Assembly: GCA_963422465.1 (NCBI GenBank)
Contig: OY730174.1
Coordinates: 3,498,914-3,562,913 of the forward strand
From: Lichina pygmaea
Taxonomy: Eukaryota; Ascomycota; Lichinomycetes; Lichinales; Lichinaceae
Direction: 5' to 3'
Length of the DNA stretch: 64,000 nt
A model generated the notes under the pieces. The model had not been told where the DNA came from. It saw nothing but the letters and a program-made list of their open reading frames with translations, and ran no database searches. Below, piece by piece: positions 31,454 through 42,825 of this stretch. Position numbers and translations under genes: made by a program. Numbering within the stretch: the first letter of the stretch is position 1; each line of letters opens with the position of its first letter.

Positions 31454-33058
31454 TTGTACGGCTCGATGAGCATTCTGTCTTTTTGGTTTTTCGTCTCCGG
31501 GGTTTGAAAAAGCGTCAAACTGTAGTCTTTCTCTTGCATACTGTTGTCGCCTTGTCGGCGAATGCTTTCTCTCAATCTCGTCATTTTTGTTTGTCATGAT
31601 CATAGAAGCAGTGTCGCTTTGCATCGTCATCTGGAGGTTTTGCTGTCGAACCGCCCTTGCTATCGCAATGGTCAGAAATAATTCAAATTTCAAAACGATC
31701 AGCATGGACCGGCTCGATGTCTTGTGGGATGGGGACGTCCTGACGTCTTCAGGGGTGTGGCTGTGCATTCCATTATCCAGGTCGACATGGTCATTTTTGG
31801 CTCACTGTCTGAAAAGACTTCCTTAGCGACTGAGACTACGAAGAGATGATCAGAACAAGCTGCCGATTTCCAGTTTGGTTCGTAGGCCAACGAAGACGAA
31901 ACACACCTAGAATGCCGGTATGCAGCAAGCTCATGATGGTTACTATGAGTACATCAACTGAGAGTGTAGAAAGCAGCTGCATCTGTTCTCCTCCCGATCA
32001 CCTAAGGGGTAGAAAGCAATTTAACCTGTTGTGGGGCAGAAAACAGGCTGATCAGCATCGAGAACCGACAAGAACAGCATCATCCTGGTATGTCCGATGG
32101 AGGTGGCGCGCAGGGATAAAGGGGTGTGACCTTTCCTCCCCAAGGTCATTGACAAAGGTCATTGACAAAGGTAATGACGCAGCACTTCGTGGGAATGGTG
32201 GTTTACTTTCAGCGTCACAGAGCCACATGGTAACAGAAGTCTTGACAAACATTGGAGATGATTTACTGTACTGATGGTGGTCAAGTACTCATAGTGACTA
32301 GCCTTCTTGTTTGCGCACAGTGCTGTTGTCATCGTGTGGACGAGCTTCGAGTCGACGGGCAGACAGGTCTCTGGCGTACTCCTATACTCCGTACACAGAG
32401 TTGTCATTCATGTGTCGCCTTATGCTGGAAAATTCATTCCACTTTCACTCGACTACGGGTGTTCTCCGCATCCCCGCGCCTGGGTCAAAAGCAGAAGTAG
32501 CCGGGCGTACGTATGAAGATACGTACGCACCAGTAAACTTGATGTTGGCAAACAAGCTCTCTTCATCGCCGCATGTTCGAAGATGAATCTCACGGCCCAT
32601 CAAGTCTTGTGTGGCAGGTGATCCTACATCGTACTGGTATGTCGATACGACAGGCTTGCCATCACCAGGACAGCTCTTTTTCTAATGTTTCTAGTGAGGT
32701 CGAGCTACCTGCGCAGGGATTTTGTCGTATATGCAGTGGCATATACCGGTACTCGTACCAAGCGGTCTTCGTTAAGCATGAGCTGACACGGTCCCTTCGT
32801 CATCGTCCTGTCGACCGGGCGCAGATCCCAACCCAGTCAAGGCTTTGGTGCTAATCTGCTAGGTGGACAAAGCTGTCTGTGATCGATTTGGGCTAAGTAC
32901 GTATCCGTGGTATCGTACTGACATCTCAGGTCCCACCGGACAGTCATGAGGATTGTACGGAGTACTCGTAGTTCCGTACGTGCCCATGCCATTGTGAGGG
33001 GGGGGGGTATTATTACCCATGCACGCCATAGCATAGAGGTACGTATTCATTTCAGATA
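31454..33058. other. Region downstream of uge3
   Basis: About 1.6 kb with no supported gene. The first few hundred bases are T-rich and likely the uge3 3-prime UTR. A TACGGAGTAC word (about 32956) and a poly-G plus GGTATTATTACC block at 32998-33017 are present; the latter resembles element-E type termini. Confidence 0.5.
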
Positions 33059-33541
33059 TAGTGCGGCCGAGAAATTTTTGGTGGTCTTATGACTTTTAAT
33101 ACATTGAGTCGAAACTCTATACCATTCTCAGCGTCCTTGCTTGATGAGAATGTAGGAACTGAACTTTTAGACAAGATCAATAACTACACTCAATAACCTG
33201 GTATAGCCTAGGATGACCACTCTTAGGTGCATCCTACATGTATTCATCCTTTAATTGCTGGGAATCCTCCAGATCGAAGCCTTGTTCTCAGTCTTTTTTT
33301 TGAAGATGTGTGATCTGTGACTTTGACATTCTAGTGATCTCTCTAATGTAGGCGTATGAATGGCTATGTATCTTCTGCCAGAGAAAGCACATGGATCTAC
33401 TCTCCAATTGAGTAGTATCTCTTTGTCATGATGTGCATAGATTGAGGACAGAGAATATGTCGAGAACTGAGAATTCTCACTATTATAGACTAACCACCAA
33501 AAACGTCATGAGACTGCAAAAATTTCTACGGCCACACTACA
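33059..33541. mobile_element. Tc1/mariner-type MITE
   Basis: About 480 bp with terminal inverted repeats. The left end reads TAGTGCGGCCGAGAAATTTT; the right end, reverse-complemented, reads TAGTGTGGCCGTAGAAATTT, and both run on into TTTTGG..GTC..ATGAC. TA lies at each edge, as expected for Tc1/mariner insertion. The inside is AT-rich with no reading frame of note, so the copy is non-autonomous. Confidence 0.75.
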
Positions 33542-33629
33542 TCTAAAAAGGACATACGTACATACTGTAGCTAAGGCAGGTACGTACGTACAGTGAGCAA
33601 CTTCCACAGCTCCTTAATACCGGTAATAC

Positions 33630-34041
33630 CACAAAAATCAAGAGGAGTCTACAGACTCAGCATTGATAGTACAGATGCAGGGGAATCAGATGGGCTCATA
33701 AAATTTGCTATTTTATTGTTGTGCTGCGGAGTTGTAGGTGTTTGGAATGAAGTCAACCATGTTTGACATTGATCCTGCTGCTGCCGCATAGCGCTGCCGC
33801 ATAGTGCAGCCGATCCCGCATGGAGCCGCCCAGTGCCGTCTCTGCTGTCTCCCGTCAACGCTGTCTCCCGTCGATCCCGCATGGAGCCGCATCGTGCCTT
33901 CTAGAGCTTTCTGTTGCTCTAAGGCAAACATCAGCTTCGTGTCTACATATAGATGATTAGCTAGTTCTCCCTAATCAATCAATCAGTCGTGACACTCATC
34001 TTCTTCTCCCGCTGCTCGCTGTAGCGTTCACAGTCGAACAA
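33630..34041 (-). repeat. Repeat family B, copy 2 (inverted)
   Basis: This is the reverse complement of 4193-4560: it ends CAGTCGAACA and contains the CTTCTTCTCCCGCTGCTCGC block and a CCGCATAG / GTCTCCCGTC minisatellite. It extends past the point where copy 1 is broken by a LINE tail. Confidence 0.55.
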
Positions 34042-34070
34042 ACCAAAGGTCCATTACGTGGCTAGCAGCT

Positions 34071-34805
34071 ACCCGTGCCCCCACACCCCGTCCCCTGGAG
34101 GGGTGTTGTCCAGCCGAACTATAATGACAGCCAGACTATAACTAGTAAAAGTGTCAATACCGACCAATTTCAAACCACCACAACTTCACCACAACATGTC
34201 CGATTTGTACGTGGAAGTTGAGGCTCGCATCACAGAAGCCATAGATTCCATTTCCGACGAAGAAAATGTCACCTTGACAGCGTTAGCCAAAGATTTTGAG
34301 GTTCCATACCAGCGACTTCAATCCCGCTTCAACGGAGTCCCTTCGAGATTGGGAGCTCTTGCAAAGGAGGCGAGAAATGCTGCAGCTACTGCTCAAGCTA
34401 CAACAGCGACTCAGCAACACCAGCAGACTTGAGGTGGGAAAGCCTGCAACATGAGGGATGATACTACAGATGTAGGGGAATCTGGTAGGCACATAAAAAT
34501 TACCACTTTGTTGTTATCCTGTCAAGTTATAAGTGTTCAAAATTGTCGTTGTCAAAGACCAAGTTTCAAGCGACACCTACTGGTATTCCTCGACAACACT
34601 AGAGAAATTGAGAGAAGTCTACAGCTTCAGAGATTGTAGAGTAGAAGCAGGGGAATCGAATGAGCCACTTAGATTTTCATTTAGTCGTTGCTGTACAAAG
34701 TTATAACTGTTTGTAGTTGATTCTATCGAGAGATTATAGTCTGGCTGTCATTATAGTTCGGCTGGACAACACCCCTCTAGGGGACGGGGTGTGGCGGCAC
34801 GAGTA
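34071..34805 (+). mobile_element. Pogo-type MITE carrying only the transposase HTH domain
   Basis: The left end TACCCGTGCCCCCACACCCC matches the reverse complement of the right end (GGGGTGTGGCGGCACGAGTA), with inverted repeats of about 85 bp that include TTGTCCAGCCGAACTATAAT. TA flanks both sides. The element is 735 bp and carries one small ORF (see 34196-34432). A second, decayed copy starts at 47129. Confidence 0.8.
34196..34432 (+). CDS. Truncated pogo-like transposase: N-terminal HTH only
   Basis: 78 residues from the ATG at 34196. ARITEAIDSI..LTALAKDFEVPYQRLQSRFNG fits the psq-type helix-turn-helix of pogo/Fot1 transposases, which binds the element ends. The CENP-B type second HTH and the DDE nuclease are absent; a Gln/Thr/Ala-rich tail (AQATTATQQHQQ) precedes the stop. 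It could still bind element termini and so act as a competitor of full transposase, but that is inference. The equivalent ORF in the 47.1-kb copy is interrupted by a stop. Confidence 0.6.
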   Translation: MSDLYVEVEARITEAIDSISDEENVTLTALAKDFEVPYQRLQSRFNGVPSRLGALAKEARNAAATAQATTATQQHQQT

Positions 34806-36246
34806 TAACAGTTTCTCAGCAACACTGTAAAAATTAGTAGACTTCTACAATCTCACGGATTGTACTAGGGAAGCAGGGAAATCTAATAAGCTACTTACTT
34901 TTTGATTTAGTCATGGTTTTGTGGAGTTATAGGACTGTGGACTTGATCATGATAAAAACAAGTACTGGTGATATATTGTGATAGACATGTACGTTACGTA
35001 AGGAGCTAGTCAGCGACTGGGCGCTTAGTCAGTGTTGGCTGATTAAGCAGGTCACCGCAGCCGCACCTTATCGCGAGGACTGGATATCTCGGCTAGTTGC
35101 CGAGATATAGTAGTCTCTTGAACTCAGTGCCGACCCGTACCGCTACACCCTGACAAGACACCTTTATGTAGTAAAAGGTGTCCTGACTGAGCTTGTGAGA
35201 GAGTGGGTGGTATGGCAGTACCTTCTTGGCACGGGTACCCTATAATCTGTGAAGTTTCAGGCCTCTAATTCTTGTAGTACTGTTGAGATACCACCATAGC
35301 GACTGAACAAAAAAGCAGATCCTCAATAGAATGAATTTCAGACATCTGTAACTCCACAACACAACGATAAAATAGGAAATATGATATGTCCATCTGATTC
35401 TCCTATATCTGTACTATCGTCACTGACTATGTCAACTCTTCGTGATGTTGTTGAGAAGCTTGCCTTAGCTACCAAAGAAAACTTAGCGACCAGCTTCACT
35501 TCTCTCAGATAAGCCTACTTTTCATCACTCTTCTCTTTCTAATGGCTATTTCTTCATCATAGATCAAGGAGAAGCCTATAAGCTCAGGAATGATAGTCAA
35601 ACAGTACAGGAATCAGATGAGCACGTCAGATTTTAATTTAGTTCTTGTGGTGTGAAGCTCTAGCTGTTTGAAGTTGAACGTCAGCGACAATGTTATGTTG
35701 GCATGGTGGACACCCTTATGGAAAAAGGGTGTCCTGACCACCAGATCCAAACATGTTCTGACACTGTTCATATGCTTAATTTTGGACATGGGCAGTTCAT
35801 GTGCCTTTTCAGGTACCGTATTTGGTACATACTGTACCATTCAGAATTCCAACACTTCTTAATCCTCTCAATATGAAAAGTCAACAGAGTAAGTTACACG
35901 ATGGAGGCATTTATTCTAGTTGGTACCGTAGTGCAAGTGCTCGTGTCGGTACTCAGCTTGATATGCACTTGATTACCTTGGATGATGTTGGTGACATGGC
36001 ATCGCCGAGCCTACACGAGAGCGGCAACTGACTCGGATAAGCTTTCTCTAGCATCGGGGGTCGTGCGTTGCTGAGTCCTCTGTCTACACAGGTGTGATGG
36101 GTCGTGTTACTCGATCTAACAGATCCAGCTAACGAGGGTGGTGGGTCTTCCTCTCTGGGGGAAACATCTCGGAGCAGTATAAAGGTGGCATGGAAATCCC
36201 CAATTAGTCTTACATTCAGAAACTGGCGCGCAAGGCCACAGCCAAG
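34806..36246. other. MITE-derived region left of the small secreted gene
   Basis: It holds the right half of an element ending GGCACGGGTA at about 35246 (same terminus class as 42826-43819), and another inverted pair around 35290-35745 with the subterminal words CTCCACAACA and ATCTGATTC on one side and their complements on the other, plus a GACACCCTTA..AAGGGTGTCC hairpin near 35710. A hairpin at 35081-35110 reads ATATCTCGGC..GCCGAGATAT. No gene is supported. Confidence 0.45.
36178..36183 (+). promoter_or_regulatory. TATA box upstream of small secreted protein gene
   Basis: TATAAA lies 64 bp before the ATG at 36247, a normal spacing, and supports the gene call. Confidence 0.55.
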
Positions 36247-36775
36247 ATGGGTCTTCTGTGCAACCCTTACGTCAAGTTTACCCTGCGAACCCTAGTCGTC
36301 GTCCTTATTCTGGCAGTGTCAGCCATCGCGACAGGACCGCCTGTGCCTCGACCGAGCAAGCAAACAAAAGGCGTCAGAACCTTTTCCGGTTACGGCTATA
36401 TCAAGGTGTCTGCCAGAGAGTGGCCTTTTCATCCTGGAGCGAAACCGGCCGGATGGTTGACGGACTCGGGTGGCTGGACTCAAGCTTTGAGACCACGGGG
36501 CCTTTTCTTGGCCGACGTAAAGAGTACGTACGCATACGCCAAATGGGCTGTGATGTCTGAGATTCACATGTGTATGGAGTCTCGTACAAAATTTGTGCTG
36601 ACCAGGCCATGATAACATAGATACCCGTATATCCGGCCATATCAAACTAACATCAGTCAAAGGATACTGCATCAGAGATCTTCAGACCAACGAGCTTTCT
36701 TGCGACGGCAAACATGCGTGGGTGGCGCCAGAGGGCAGTCAGATTGTGGTATGCACTGGTCGTTGGCAAAGATGA
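36247..36775 (+). CDS. Small secreted protein, unknown family (candidate effector)
   Basis: Not a family I recognise. Two exons, 36247-36523 and 36657-36775, give 131 residues in one frame. The intron has a GTACGT donor, an ACTAAC branch-point match and a CATCAG acceptor. The N-terminus is a good signal peptide (core LRTLVVVLILAVSAIA, cut near ATG/PP). The mature part has WPFHPGAKPAGWLTDSGGW and a C-terminal exon with three cysteines (YCIRDL, SCDGK, VVCTGRW). A TATAAA lies at 36178. It stands alone among transposon remnants, a common setting for effectors. The exon 2 frame is too short to be certain; read-through without splicing would give 121 residues ending FVLTRP. Confidence 0.5.
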
Positions 36776-37421
36776 CGCAGCAAGCGCTTCAGCTGACAAA
36801 GGGCACAGTACTTCCCCATCAAAGGGAATACGGTCACAAGAGACTTCTGGGGTGGTTCTGATTCGACGGGCACAATATATTATAAGAAGCGTCAGTCTTC
36901 CAGGTTTAGGTTGAAGTTGCAGTGGGTGCCAACCGGTAGATAGCGCTGTTGAAGGAGATTCTTTTGCTGCAGTGAAGAGGGGAGTAATGATCCACGTGGC
37001 GAAGGTGACCCTGACCAGATCGTGATGGAGACCAGTCCCGCATGCTACTTGCCTCTGTACACGCTTCCAGATGGAGAACGGTAGGCACCAGCACGATGGG
37101 CATCAACTGAGATTTGAGTACGAAGACTAGCTTAATCAGAGGACGGGTGGTCTACTTCGTGGCAGTCATTGAACAGTCTTTTCGCATCCTTGGAAGATGT
37201 CGGGGTCCATGCGCAGTGTTAGCTGACTGCCGGCTCTTTCCCCATCACCGAGAACTCTTCAGCAGATAAGCCAACACGGCACTGGAGATCGAACTCCATC
37301 GGTCACTTTGACGAAGCAGAAGCCAAGCGGGTACTTGAAATTAGCGGCCTTGTTCGGATTCGAAAGTCCAAATGAACCTGGCAGAAATTATACGTTGTCT
37401 TCACAGATAACACTACTCTCT

Positions 37422-37527
37422 GACGGTTTTCACCCTAGCTCTAGGGGTTTCCTTACCTAGTTCTTTCGTACCATCATAGTTTAGATCTCTAGTACTAGAA
37501 TGGAGCAGGAATACCAATACCAATACC
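37422..37527 (+). mobile_element. LINE 3-prime end fragment (copy f)
   Basis: A 106-bp tail of the LINE family (TTTTCACCCTAGCTCTAGGGG through ACTAGAATGGAGCAGGAA) ending in three CCAATA units. AACACTACTCTCT at 37409-37421 and AACACTTCTCTCT at 37528-37540 are a target-site duplication with one mismatch. Confidence 0.8.
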
Positions 37528-39398
37528 AACACTTCTCTCTTCAAGAAGGTGCAGTTACTGTTCTGTCTTCTGCGGACCTTCCCAGTGATTCTAGGTATTT
37601 CAAACCAATCCCTTCAACATCTGGTGTTGAATTCGGAGCTTCAAGCTCGGACAAATCTTGGACCACACGTTGAATGTCCGCAAGCCAACTGTTTTGGTAG
37701 AAGTCGTAGGTGACCCCTAGAACGATGGGGCTTGGTCCATGTGGTGGTTTTCGGATGTCCTTCACCATGGGGATCAGACTTCTACTCAGACCTGCGGACC
37801 TTATTGCTGGCACACACCAGGTACTTCCTTGCTACTCGGGGTATAAACTATACTATCTCTTGTGGTCGTTGTACCACCCCTGCTTGCAGGATTAGCGGAG
37901 AACATGATCATGTTGATGTTGAAGGCTATTAACTTTGAGTAGAATAGGTTGGGTAGGACGAGTCTGGGGCGTAGTCTTTGTCCGACAAGAAGTGATAGTG
38001 CGCAGCGAACTGATCAAGTCAAATTTATACAACCCATGCTGAGTCACGAAGGCAGATAATTCGCCACGTGAACTGACTTGGTGAAGGTGAGAAGTGAGGC
38101 GGAAGCAAGCTACAGTTTGGCTGCTTCTGGGTGAAGTTGCTAGGCTTCTTGAGCTGCTGACACTGAATCTGTCTGGGTTGTAGTAGAAACCCCAAAATTG
38201 AACATTGTTGAACCGATAACGAAGGCTTTGAATTGGCCTGGCTCTTAATAACCTGATGCTCACAAGATAGCCTACTTGGTGAGGAAGCTTGGACATCGAG
38301 GGAGAACTGGAAATACTTGAGTGCAACGTAGCTGTCGTGGAAAGAAGAAAGAGGTCAAGCGAAACATACGAATACAGAGATCTATAGGCTGAAGATCTCT
38401 TCCATTGGCGGTGTTGCCTACGACCTCTGTTCTTTAGTCAGCTTGGGTGGCCTGGATTGGGACTACCACGCCGGTTGCCAAGAAGTCCTGGAGTGTTGCT
38501 AGTGTCGTGTCTGCGGTCATGGTTGATGCTGGAGTCTCCTGGAACTTTGACAGGCTTGCTCTGTGTCTTCTGAAGGCGTAGATGATGGGCAAGGTGATAG
38601 GAAATCGTATAGTCGTCGAAGCCTCTCGTCGAGGGTGGTGATCCAGGATTTGCAGAGGGTCTGACTGTTATGCGTGACTCTCCAGGTCGCTTCATGCCTC
38701 CTATTGCAAACCGGACAGGGTGTGCTATCTTGAAGCATTGCTCAAACACTTCCCTGTCAGTTTTGTTGTTGGTAGCCCCGGTTGCAGGGTAGCTCTACGG
38801 GAGTACTCTGGTCTTTATTGTACATACGTACTGTACGAGGGTATTGACCGGGGAGAGTTGCCCGAGGATTTGCAGGGGTGCAGGGAGCAGCCTCCCCCTG
38901 AGTGACAGCTAAATTGCTGTCACCAGGCACGTGACAGCCTGCAGAGTTTTCCTCTTCTTCTTTGTCGTCGCTCCTAGGTTTTAGTTAGACAAGAGAGACG
39001 AAGCTACACACAGTTGACCGGTTGTCAGCTATCAGCACCTCTCCACATGGTCGACCGGCTGTCGGCTTTCAAATATGTTGGCTCTTACCGTAGTCTCTGG
39101 CGGGTGACTTACCGTACAGCATATGCGCACCAGTGGTTAGGGCGCATCCTTGGACGAAGAAGGAAAGTGTTCCTACGCCCCGTACCAGGAAAAGTGTCAG
39201 CTGTTGAACCAAGGCACGCAAGGGTAGACAAAGCTCTTGTCGATTTATTAGTAATTCACATCACCTTGCTTGATGAGAACAATGTTTGATTTGGGCGATC
39301 TTCCTGGGAGTTCGTTCACCTTTCACAACTTGAGGGGAGGGAAAGTAGCCCTAGCCACACGCACCACGCCTTACTCTTACTGCTGCGTATGCTGATTC

Positions 39399-39830
39399 TT
39401 AGTGGCGAAGATACTCGACCTCAGACCTCATTGCTTTAACTGCCTCGAGCCTCGGTACGTTGGCGGTGGTAATTCCAACATCGTTTGTGTGGTCAGCAAC
39501 AATCACCTCCCAACCTACAAGTTGATACCAGCAGATATGACAACATCCAAGGTGGACGAGACAAAGAAAGGAGTCAAAGGCTATCCTCATAAGTATTTAC
39601 CGGGAAGAAAAGGGGCTGCTACTCAACTGACCATGACAGTAGTGGCTATAGGATGCTTGACCAGCTTTCAGGTCAGATCAGTGCTAACATACCCGAGTAT
39701 CATGGAAGCAAGTATCCCTTGTAAGGGGGGGGTATCAACAAGGTGTCCGGACTGTACTGAAAGTACGGAGTACGGGGGAGGATCGCTCCTTCCCCCTCAG
39801 CACGGTGAAGCATGTCTCTTTCCTATATGA
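39399..39830 (+). pseudogene. Possible relic of an RNase-like secreted protein gene
   Basis: A frame encodes NSNIVCVV..KGVKGYPHKYLPGRKG. The YPHKY word resembles the conserved YPH.Y motif of fungal RNase T1/F1-like secreted proteins and RNase-like effectors. After it the likely continuing coding sequence lies in other frames, with several stops and a poly-G stretch near 39724. No complete exon set can be assembled. The resemblance rests on one short motif, so this is tentative. Confidence 0.2.
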
Positions 39831-41573
39831 ATACTTGTCGTGTATCCCCTAATTTTTCATCTCCACAGACCATGACAGTGTGCACCACAACCATCCTCCT
39901 GGCTGTTACACTGACTCTCTTGTGCATGATAGTACTGTTGAAAATCCCACTCGAGGTGTGGAAGTACGTATTGGTGTTCTCTCTACCCGCTTTTTCGTCG
40001 CTTTGTCTCGTGGATGATCATGTACTAACCGATGCTGTATTGTTACCGTAGTGGTCAAGCACCAAAGTTCGTGGCCCACTTTGGGACCAAACAGGGAGAG
40101 ACCCCACGCCCGGACTCCTTGTTCAGCCATGGCGTGTCGCCCGCGACGCCAATCTCTAGCTCAACGCCAGAGCAAAGGTCCGCCGACGCGATATTGGTAC
40201 CACCAAAACCCCCAACGGCGGTGACGACAGCACCGCCTGCGCTGCCAGCGAGACCCTTACCGGCACTTCCGACTTACGCGGACCCAAATTACTGCTGGGT
40301 GTAGGGGAACCTCTCTCCGCGCGAATTCAATAGGTGTGCTCTACGATTCTCCACAACGCGAGTACTCTATCGTGAGGGGTAATGTTACTTTTCCACAAGC
40401 TACGCCCTAGTTCCCTAAACTTCGACGAACCAAGGCGCTCTAAGATCTTTGTGACACAGCGGGGCGAATCCCACGGCCTTCCCTCGGCGCTCCTAATATC
40501 ATTCAAGAATCTATCATTGAGCACCTTCAGGATGCTATTGCCAAGCGCACCGAGGCCTGAGATTGTATAGCCACCACCGAGGTCCGAATATCGCCATCAC
40601 TGAAGATCGACAGGCCCAGTACTAACAATAGACCTGTCTATAGTCGGGGTTATTCTCCCTGACTCGAGCAGTAGACCGCCCAATAAGCAAACGAACTTCT
40701 TGAAGTGGCAAGTGGGCAAGACTTCAAATATGAAGCTGCACCTGGTGAGCGTAACCTCACTCAGGAACTACATTGTAAAGAGATTATAGAGCTCTAAGTG
40801 ACAGTGTAGAGATACTAGTAACCTGCAAGAGTATAGAGTTATAAGGCACGGCAATATAGAGCGAGCTTGAAGATCTCACGGGACTAGTATATACTTGGTC
40901 AGCCAGCCCCTATATCGCCCGATACTGTGTGACTGCGAGCTTCTGCAGTTACATGACGCAGTCAGCCACGCATAGCCGCATTAGCCAAGTACCTAGCTAT
41001 AGGACCCCCGCTTCGTGCAACACACTAGCTATATAACGAACAATCCTAGGTCCTAGTGATCAGTAGCCCGATGGAAGAGCTGGGGACCTCAGTACGGCTG
41101 AGGATATCCCGTCTTGCAGCCATGTAGTGCGCTAGAATCAAGCAGAAGCGACACAGCAGGCTAGACAAGCCACTCGGATGAAAGCGCGAGGTACCACTCG
41201 ATACTGTCGGAAAAGACGAAAGGGGGGGGGGGCGAGGACGTCCTGTAGAGCGTCCGGCCGCTCGCTAGCTAATCAACGTGGACTGTCTGAGGACTTCATC
41301 AATCATTGCAACCAGATCCTGACTCACATCTACAAGCTGATCAGAATCTAGACTGGGGCCCAGAAGAAATCATCGAGAGATTAAACCAGAAGACATGATA
41401 TTATTAAAGATTTGTATTGCTAGTCCGATGCGCACAGCGTGACGGAAAACTTCTCAGGTAACATGTCGCTGGACTTGACTTGCGATCCTTCATGTCGATA
41501 TGAATATCTCGCGACAAAATTTGATTAGATCCGACACGCCGCTGCCTTCCCTTCCGTCGTATCGTACCTCGAA

Positions 41574-42247
41574 TCAGAGCACGTAGCCGACCAGGCCAAC
41601 CAGGCCGGCGAGGGCGGCACCGGACGCGACAAAGGCCTTGTTGGCAGCACCGGTCGCGAGCGGAACAACGGGAGTCGTGCCATTGGCGCCAGGACCGCCC
41701 TCGACGGTGGTCGGCTGAGGAGAGCCTGTCGGAACGGTGTCGTTCGCAGAGACGGGCGAAGAGTCACTCATAACCGCGGGCTCGTCAGGCACAACAGCGG
41801 GTCCGTCAGGCGTGACGAGGCCGGGAGTGCTCTCAGCACTGGTGATAACGGTGGAGCTTTCCGGGCTGGTAGGACATCCTTGGTTTAGCTGATGCACAGC
41901 CATTCAGGGTTCAGCGAGAACGTCGACGTACCAGGTGGTGCAGTCAGTGACGGTCGAGACAATCACAGGCGCGGTCACCGTGCAGGGGCAGTCCGTAATT
42001 GTGAAGGTCGTCGCCTGGCCACGAAGGGGGTTAGCCTGCGCGTACTAGGTATCCAGGCCTCGGTCGCGCAACCCCGACGTACCTCGGTGATGGTGTAGGT
42101 CATGTTGTTATGGACGATCGAAGTCGGCTCCGGGCAGTAGGTGGTGTAGGCCGTCACAACCTCGGTCGTGTAGACCGGCGTGGTGCCATTGTAGCTGGCC
42201 GAGACGGCAGCGACGAGCCCGGCACCGGCAACGAGGGACGCGCGCAT
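41574..42247 (-). CDS. Ser/Thr-rich GPI-anchored cell-wall protein
   Basis: A probable secreted surface protein. Three exons, 42247-42083, 42014-41932 and 41865-41574, give 179 residues; both donors are GTACGT and the last intron has a CTAAAC branch point. The signal peptide is MRASLVAGAGLVAAVSA. The body repeats the pattern TTEVVTAYTTYCPEPT, TYTIT / ATTFTITDCPC and VIVSTVTDCTT, typical of fungal GPI proteins with Cys-Pro modules, then a Ser/Thr/Pro-rich stretch. It ends in a hydrophobic tail (VASGAALAGLVGLVGYVL) preceded by small residues, fitting a GPI-attachment signal. No link to the GAG genes can be shown beyond both being cell-surface functions. Confidence 0.75.
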
Positions 42248-42825
42248 GTTGACTGTTGACGTATGGATTCGGTCGAGCGATGTCTGTGGAGTCGATGGCC
42301 TGAGCGTTCGGATGCGGAGCGCGAGGCAACGAGGGCTGATGACGCCGGACAGGTGATGTACGTCGAGGGAAAAGAGCGTAATTTAGCCAGAGGCTCGAGT
42401 GAGGTCTTGCGCTGAGGATATAGACGCGTAGAAGTTGAAACGAATGACAGTGGGTGGGATTGAAAGACGGACGAGCAGACCGCGCCGATGAAGAAATTTG
42501 GCCAGAAAAAGGGGCTTTGTCTTTGCGACAAGCGTGTCATGTGAGTAAAATTGAGGCGACCGCGAGGAATGTGTGCTTACTAAGCACTCGTATATGAGCT
42601 TGCTGTTGATCATCAGTCGTAGGATACATAGACATGTCTCCGCTCTTCTGTCCAGCACTGGAGTGAGGTATCCTTGAGAAAACCCAAGTAAGATTGCTCT
42701 CTTTCGCTTCGCTAGTCATGGGTACGGAAGTACGCGCCGTATCTATATTGGTGTCAATCAAATCTCCCATTACGACAGTACCTAGTTCCCAAGTCCAACT
42801 TCAGGATATCGCGCTACATACTACG
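42248..42825. other. Upstream region of the GPI protein gene
   Basis: About 580 bp, GC-moderate, presumably promoter and leader of the minus-strand gene. No element or frame stands out. Confidence 0.4.

Larger units (their letters stand above)
36776..41573. other. Gene-poor region with a LINE tail and decayed fragments
   Basis: About 4.8 kb without a gene I can support. It holds a LINE 3-prime end at 37422-37527, frames of 70-140 codons on the minus strand at 37541-38749 with no recognised domain (one contains CPVCNRRHEATWRV, possibly a relic), and a possible RNase-like relic at 39399-39830 (listed separately). 40560-41520 has no open frame of note and a poly-G run at 41221-41231. Confidence 0.45.

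Noticed and set aside
37541-38749. Minus-strand frames that might form a spliced gene
   Set aside because: No signal, domain or convincing splice sites link them; one CPVCNRRH word is not enough.
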